This document shows, piece after piece, positions 59,978 to 64,000 of a DNA stretch of 64,000 nucleotides. The stretch is from an uncultured Clostridia bacterium (GTDB lineage Bacteria; Bacillota; Clostridia; Christensenellales; Borkfalkiaceae). The translations under genes were made by a program, and so were the position numbers. The stretch is from the NCBI GenBank assembly GCA_947624215.1, contig CANQJJ010000003.1, positions 1 through 64,000 of the forward strand. The letters run 5' to 3'. A model generated the notes under the pieces. The model was not told where the DNA came from. It saw nothing but the letters and a program-made list of their open reading frames with translations, and did not search any database. Every line of letters begins with the position of its first letter. Position 1 is the first letter of the stretch.

Positions 59978-60640
59978 TCACACCTCGAGAGAAGCGAAGA
60001 TCTCGGGCAGGTCTGCCTTCAATTCGAGCAGGGCGAATTTGCAGTTCTTGCGGAATTGCTCGGTGGTCGAACCCGAGCCGTACACATCGGAGATGGCCTT
60101 GACGGAGCAGAAGGGCACGCCCGCATACTTGCACACCTCGGCCATGGCGCCCGCCTCCATCTCGCGGATGTCGCAGCCGAGCCCGAGCAGCAGGGCATGG
60201 TCGGCGGGGGAATCGTTGAAGCGGTCACCCGTGCCGAGCGCGCGGCGGGGATAGGAGAGGGCGGGCGGGCAGAAGAGGGGGAGAAAGTTCTCCGTCTCGC
60301 CGTCGAGGGTGCCGATGGGCAAGCCGTTGAGCTGGGTGCAGTCGAAGTCGTATTGCACGGCCCTGTCGATGAGATACACCTCGCCGACCTCGGTTTTTTC
60401 TGGGCTCAGGCCGCCCGCGACGCCGAAATTGAGCACGACGTCCGCGCCCGCGGAGATGGCGGCGCATGTTCCCGCGGCGGCATTCACCTTGCCCACCCCG
60501 CAGACGACGAGGGCGACGTCTTGCCCGAAGGCCCTGCCCACGTGCACCGTCTTCCCGTACATGGTATAGATGTTTTCGATCTCCATGTCCGCGAGCAGGA
60601 GTTCGGCCTCTCTGTCCATGGCGATGACGCAACCGATCAT
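59978..60640 (-). CDS. mtnN: 5'-methylthioadenosine/S-adenosylhomocysteine nucleosidase
   Basis: The 220-residue enzyme splits MTA and SAH. Conserved features are MIGCVIAMDREAELLL at the N-terminus, VVLNFGVAGGL, the substrate loop with MEAGAMAEVC, and the catalytic Asp in SVKAISDVYG. The start at 60640 follows AGAGGTA; a longer frame reaching into repeat DNA has no support. First gene of an operon with ung. A word copy (CCATGTCCGCGAGCAG) encodes the N-terminal ADMEI. Confidence 0.92.
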   Translation of the reverse strand: MIGCVIAMDREAELLLADMEIENIYTMYGKTVHVGRAFGQDVALVVCGVGKVNAAAGTCAAISAGADVVLNFGVAGGLSPEKTEVGEVYLIDRAVQYDFDCTQLNGLPIGTLDGETENFLPLFCPPALSYPRRALGTGDRFNDSPADHALLLGLGCDIREMEAGAMAEVCKYAGVPFCSVKAISDVYGSGSTTEQFRKNCKFALLELKADLPEIFASLEV

Positions 60641-61520
60641 AAGATACCTCTTTGGATTTATTGAATGCCCCCTCGTCGCCCCTGTAAGGGGAGATGTCAC
60701 GCCGCTCTTGCGTGACAGAGGGGTTTGATGACGACCAAGCCCAACCTGCGCGTGCCCCCTCCATGGGGGTAGGGTCGGACTTCGTATGAGCGCCCCTTGC
60801 CTTCCCCTCTGGGGAAGGTGCCCGTAGGGCGGATGAGGGCGGATGAGGAGAGAAACCCTTTCGGCGCACAAAGGCAGTGCGCCACTGTCTCGGGCAGGTA
60901 GAGTCCTGCCCTACTTCGCCTACGGCTCGTGTCGCGCTTGGAATCCCAATAGAAGCCTCGCGCGTTCGGTCACCGTTCGCGCCTTCCGATGCGCTCACTC
61001 ACCGCAAACGCCGCCCACAGCACACTGTGCTGATGTGCGAGAACGCGTTTTGCGACCTTACAGGGACAGCAAAAGACGTTTCCCACAACGCAGACTGCGT
61101 TTGAGGGTACCATGTCTGCGATGAGGGTTCGTGTGAGCGATACCCCCTCCTTGGGGAGGGGGATAGGGGGGTGGGGACTATGATCGCCCTTCCTTATAAA
61201 ACTCGATCGCTCTTCCCTATAAAAAGCGGAAGGAACAGTTGTATTCCCCACCTCAGTCACGCTCACGCGTGACAGCTCCTCTCCAAGGAGGAGCTTTTCG
61301 TCGGACTTCGTATAAGCAAGGCATTCCAATTACGTCATGCTGACCGATTGAGGTTTCTATTTGTGCTACTAAAATCGACACGAGCGCCCCGCGCGAAGTA
61401 GCGTTAGTCGAAGCATCACCTTAGTATTAAGACTGCGGTGACCCTTCGACACAGCTCAGGGTGTCGTATTAGAACGATCGAACTTTGTTCCACCATTCCG
61501 CCTCAGGATGACGCGCTTAC
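60641..61520. repeat. Intergenic repeat mosaic 12
   Basis: Contents: two-hairpin element with TGTCACGC/GCGTGACA arms (60667-60727), GCCTTCC element (60795-60840), GGCGCAC remnant (60850-60890), TACTTCGC element (60912-60970), recurrent word (61108-61123), J copy 5 (61141-61303), ATGCT/AGCAT with TACTTCGC insert (61335-61420), ACCCT/AGGGT-type unit (61437-61465), ATCCT remnant (61480-61520). No gene is visible. Confidence 0.78.
61141..61303 (+). repeat. Element J, copy 5
   Basis: Full-length copy with both CTTCC-TATAAAA half-units in the core. Confidence 0.8.
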
Positions 61521-61538
61521 CAGCCGTCTCTCGCCGCG

Positions 61539-61568
61539 TTCACACCTTTTCCCATAAATCATTATAAC
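61539..61568 (+). promoter_or_regulatory. Likely promoter of the ferritin-like gene
   Basis: TTCACA (61539-61544), 18 bases, TATAAC (61563-61568). A small hairpin GAAAGG / CCTTTC lies just before the ribosome binding site (61612-61629). Confidence 0.5.
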
Positions 61569-61645
61569 ATATTTTTCACGGCTTGGCAAACGGATGAATA
61601 CTTCTTTTTTTGAAAGGGAAAAACCTTTCGCAAAAGGAGGTTCAA

Positions 61646-62893
61646 ATGAATCCGTTTGAATTGAAGCCGCAGAAAGCGGACAAGATCTTTACCAATTGGA
61701 ACAAAGTGCTCGTCAAGCCCTACGACAAGAATGCCGTCGACCCCTACACGCGGACGCGCGTCATCCTCATGTCCGGCACGGAATTCGAGAGCGTGCGCCT
61801 CGGGCATTCGTTCACCCGCATGTGTGCCAACAACGACGTCCGCCGCCGCCTTGCGCGCATCCGCCGCGGGGAGCAGATCCAACAAAAGCGCGTGGCCGCC
61901 TTAAAGCCCGCCAACGAGACCATTTTGGAACACACCATCGGCTACGAACAGCTCGCCGTCGACCTCACCGCCAACCTCGCCCTCACCGAGAAGAATTCCT
62001 ATGTGAAAAAGCAGCTCGATTTCGCCCTCCTCGAGGATTTCGACCACCTCTACCGCTACTCCGACCTCATGGAACTCGAAAAGGGGGGAGACCCCAAGCG
62101 GCTCGTCGGCAGCTACACCGAGATCATGCCGGGGCGCCCGACCGTCGCCGAATACCGCCACCCCGACGACGACGTCGACTTCTATATCAACAACTACCTC
62201 AATGATTTGAAAACCAAGCTGAATATCAACATTATTACAGGTGCCGAACAGCAGACGATGAACTTCTATATGAACGTTGCGAACCTCTATGCGAGCCCCT
62301 TGGGACGCAAGCTCTACAACGAGATCGCGATGATCGAGGAACAGCACGTCACGGGGTATGGGAGCTTAAAGGACCCCACCATGTCTGAGTTCGAGTGTCT
62401 CTTAATGAACGAATACACCGAATGCTACCTCTACTATTCGTGCTATGAAGACGAGAAGGACGAGCGCATCAAGGCCATCTGGGAGCAGCACTTCGAGGAG
62501 GAAGTGGCGCATCTTCACGAGGCGGCAGATCTTCTCAAAACCTATGAGGGAAAGGTGTGGCAGCAGGTGCTTCCCGAGGGCGGGGAGTTCCCCGAACTTT
62601 TGAAACTTCGCCCGCAGAAGGAGTATATCCGCGGAGTGTTGAAGAGCGTGCGGCTCACGGGCGTCGAGGAGGGCTGGGAGGAGCTCGACAAGGTGCCCGA
62701 TAGCTTCCGCTATTTCGGCTACAACTCTAAGATCAACGGCAAGCCGACGTCGGTTGGGACGCACACCGTCATCGAGAAGGCCATTGCGAAGCTCGGGCAG
62801 GACTACCGTATCCAGAACCCCGACCATCCCGTGAAGGCGCTCTCCGACCGCAAGAAGGACAACGTCGACGTCGCCCGCGTCAAGGGAAAGTGA
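61646..62893 (+). CDS. Large ferritin-like protein of unknown function
   Basis: The 415-residue protein contains a ferritin-like four-helix arrangement in its middle: ETILEHTIGYEQLAVDL, EIAMIEEQHVTGYG, CLLMNEYTECYLYYSCY and FEEEVAHLHEAADLL supply Glu and Glu-x2-His ligands for a diiron centre. The N-terminal 90 residues are basic (DVRRRLARIRRGEQIQQKR) and the C-terminus is a charged tail. It is much longer than rubrerythrins or bacterioferritins. AAAGGAGG ribosome binding site. A word copy (CCACCATGTCTGAG) encodes PTMSE. Anaerobic oxidative defence or metal handling is a reasonable guess only. Confidence 0.75.
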   Translation: MNPFELKPQKADKIFTNWNKVLVKPYDKNAVDPYTRTRVILMSGTEFESVRLGHSFTRMCANNDVRRRLARIRRGEQIQQKRVAALKPANETILEHTIGYEQLAVDLTANLALTEKNSYVKKQLDFALLEDFDHLYRYSDLMELEKGGDPKRLVGSYTEIMPGRPTVAEYRHPDDDVDFYINNYLNDLKTKLNINIITGAEQQTMNFYMNVANLYASPLGRKLYNEIAMIEEQHVTGYGSLKDPTMSEFECLLMNEYTECYLYYSCYEDEKDERIKAIWEQHFEEEVAHLHEAADLLKTYEGKVWQQVLPEGGEFPELLKLRPQKEYIRGVLKSVRLTGVEEGWEELDKVPDSFRYFGYNSKINGKPTSVGTHTVIEKAIAKLGQDYRIQNPDHPVKALSDRKKDNVDVARVKGK

Positions 62894-63009
62894 GAAGTAA
62901 GTAAAGAAGTAGTAAAAAGTAAAAATAAGCAAAAAGTAGCAAAAAGTAGCAAAAAAGTAGCAAAAAAGTAGCAAAAAAGGCCCGGTGTCCTCACGGATAT
63001 CGGACCTTT
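62894..63009 (+). repeat. Tandem decamers, then a hairpin terminator
   Basis: Four or five tandem copies of a 10-11 base unit (GTAGCAAAAA) lie at 62929-62981, then a hairpin AAAGGCCCGGTGTCC / GGATATCGGACCTTT (62974-63008, with wobble pairs) that can end the ferritin-like gene. Confidence 0.65.
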
Positions 63010-63090
63010 GTGGTTTCGGTGGTGGTAAGCTGGTTTCAATCTTGCTCAGCATGACGTAATTGGAAGGCCTTGGGTGCTTATACGCAGTCC

Positions 63091-63250
63091 GACGAAAAGC
63101 TCCTCCTTGGGGAGGAGCTGTCACGCGTGAGCGTGACTGAGGTGGGGAATACAACTGTTCTTTCCGCTTTTTATAGGGAAGAGCGATCGAGTTTTATAAG
63201 GAAGGGCAATCATAGTCCCCACCCCCCTACCCCCCTCCCCAAGGAGGGGG
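63091..63250 (-). repeat. Element J, copy 8
   Basis: Reverse orientation; flanking sequence on both sides is shared with copy 9. Confidence 0.8.
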
Positions 63251-63735
63251 TAACGCTCACACGAGCCCTCATCGCAGACATGGTACCCTCAAACGCAGTC
63301 CGTGTTGTGGGAAACGCGTCATCCTGAGCCGGAATGGTGGAACGAAGTTCAACGCGGCTGTCCCCGAAGGATCCCGAAGAACGAAGTCCGACTATTTACA
63401 CGTGCTTGGTCGTAGCAAGATTCTTCGCGGATAAGCTGTTCGCTCGCATTCTACTCTATCGGCTACTTCGCGCTATGCGCTTGTGTCGACCTTAGTAGCG
63501 CAATTAGAAGCCTCGGTCGGTCAGAATGACGCTTCGATTGAGCTTGGCCGGGCAGACCAAGCATTCTAATCACGTCATGCTGAGCGTTAGTCGAAGCATC
63601 ACCTTATTTTATAATGCGGTGACCCTTCAACTACGTTACTTCGCCTTTGGCTCGTGTTGCGCTTAGAATACCAATAGAAGCCTCGCGCGGTCAGCATGAC
63701 GTAATTGGAATGCCTTGGGTGCTTATACGAAGTCC

Positions 63736-63889
63736 GACGAAAAGCTCCTCCTTGGGGAGGAGCTGTCACATCGTGACTGAGGTGGGGATCACAACTGTTC
63801 TTTCCGCTTTTATAGGGAAAACCAATCGAGTTTTATAAGGAAGGGCAATCATAGCCCCCACCCCCCTACCCCCCTCCCCAAGGAGGGGG
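63736..63889 (-). repeat. Element J, copy 9
   Basis: Reverse orientation. The variable stem is GTCAC-ATC-GTGAC, different from copy 8 (GTCACGC arms). Confidence 0.8.
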
Positions 63890-64000
63890 TAACGCTCACA
63901 CGAGCCCTCATCGCAGACATGGTACCCTCAAACGCAGTCCGTGTTGTGGGAAACGACGCCCTTCTTGCTGCCCCTGTAAGGTCGCAAAACGCGTTCTCGC

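Larger units (their letters stand above)
63010..64000. repeat. Intergenic repeat mosaic 13, runs off the window
   Basis: Contents: ATGCT-type remnant (63045), J copy 8 (63091-63250), recurrent word (63274-63289), ATCCT/AGGAT (63315-63395), ATTCT/AGAAT enclosing a TACTTCGC element (63410-63535), ATGCT/AGCAT (63572-63605), another with TACTTCGC insert (63622-63705), J copy 9 (63736-63889), recurrent word (63913-63928), and the start of a GGCGCAC-type element (63955-64000). No gene is visible. Confidence 0.78.

Noticed and set aside
6484-63928. The recurrent word as a polar replication or FtsK-type (KOPS-like) signal
   Set aside because: About two thirds point one way and one third the other within one 64-kb arm, too weak a bias for a strongly polar signal on this evidence.
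1-64000. tRNA or rRNA genes
   Set aside because: No cloverleaf with a GGTTCGAATCC-like arm or rRNA-like conserved stretch was noticed on either strand; a dedicated scan was not possible.

Overview
The window is 64 kb of a GC-rich (my estimate, about 60% G+C) Gram-positive chromosome. It most resembles an anaerobic, spore-forming gut Clostridia, possibly Christensenellales/Borkfalkiaceae; that lineage is an inference from overall style and was not tested. The evidence is a SpoVB-like flippase, CotF-type coat proteins, promoters that fit the mother-cell sporulation sigma factors, a reverse-type rubrerythrin, McsA/McsB/ClpC, and canonical TTGACA-N17-TATAAT promoters with strong ribosome binding sites. 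About fifty protein genes can be supported. I saw no rRNA, tRNA, CRISPR array, transposase or prophage structural gene.

Layout. 0-2 kb: the 3' end of a BspA-type leucine-rich-repeat surface protein. 2-6.5 kb: pgi, a SpoVB/MurJ-type flippase, a LysM protein and a probable spore-layer protein. 6.6-10.6 kb: an AraC regulator divergent from a GH127-type arabinofuranosidase lipoprotein. 10.7-14.9 kb: a DUF4143 ATPase, cysK and rqcH. 15-18.3 kb: tig-clpP-clpX. 18.8-25 kb: a sugar-ABC ATPase, a His-rich metal exporter, a HAD phosphatase and a sigma-B type partner-switching operon. 25.3-34.7 kb: a proline-rich membrane protein, a CdaR-like regulator, an S41 protease, small sporulation-type genes, a cysteine desulfurase divergent from a DUF3343 protein, nth, a CotF pair and a LURP-one-like protein. 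36-45.9 kb: a fused ABC exporter, a left-handed beta-helix protein, a ParE/Phd toxin-antitoxin pair, ychF, argS and gph. 46-52 kb: rubrerythrin, a DnaI-like fragment and an amino-acid ABC operon. 53.2-62.9 kb: membrane proteins, mcsA-mcsB-clpC, a nucleosidase-ung operon and a ferritin-like protein.

The striking part is what lies between the genes. About a dozen intergenic blocks (0.4-1.7 kb) are mosaics of short structured repeats that recur in both orientations and nest inside one another. Several families keep their stems while changing their sequence: CACCCT pairs with AGGGT in one copy, CATTCT with AGAAT, CATCCT with AGGAT, CATGCT with AGCAT and CATGTT with AACAT in others. A composite element of about 160 bp (here called J) has nine copies and carries a G-quadruplex-like run. 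Separately, a word close to GGTACC(C)ATGTCYGMGA occurs about 30 times, outside genes and inside conserved genes in all reading frames and both orientations, like an uptake or chromosome-organising sequence.

Other points of interest are an apparently circularly permuted amino-acid-binding lipoprotein, five genes whose start codon falls at the predicted transcription start (candidate leaderless mRNAs), a terminator hairpin that contains the ribosome binding site of a coat gene, and divergent sigma-K-like promoters. Motif positions were read by eye and may be off by a base; counts are hand counts.
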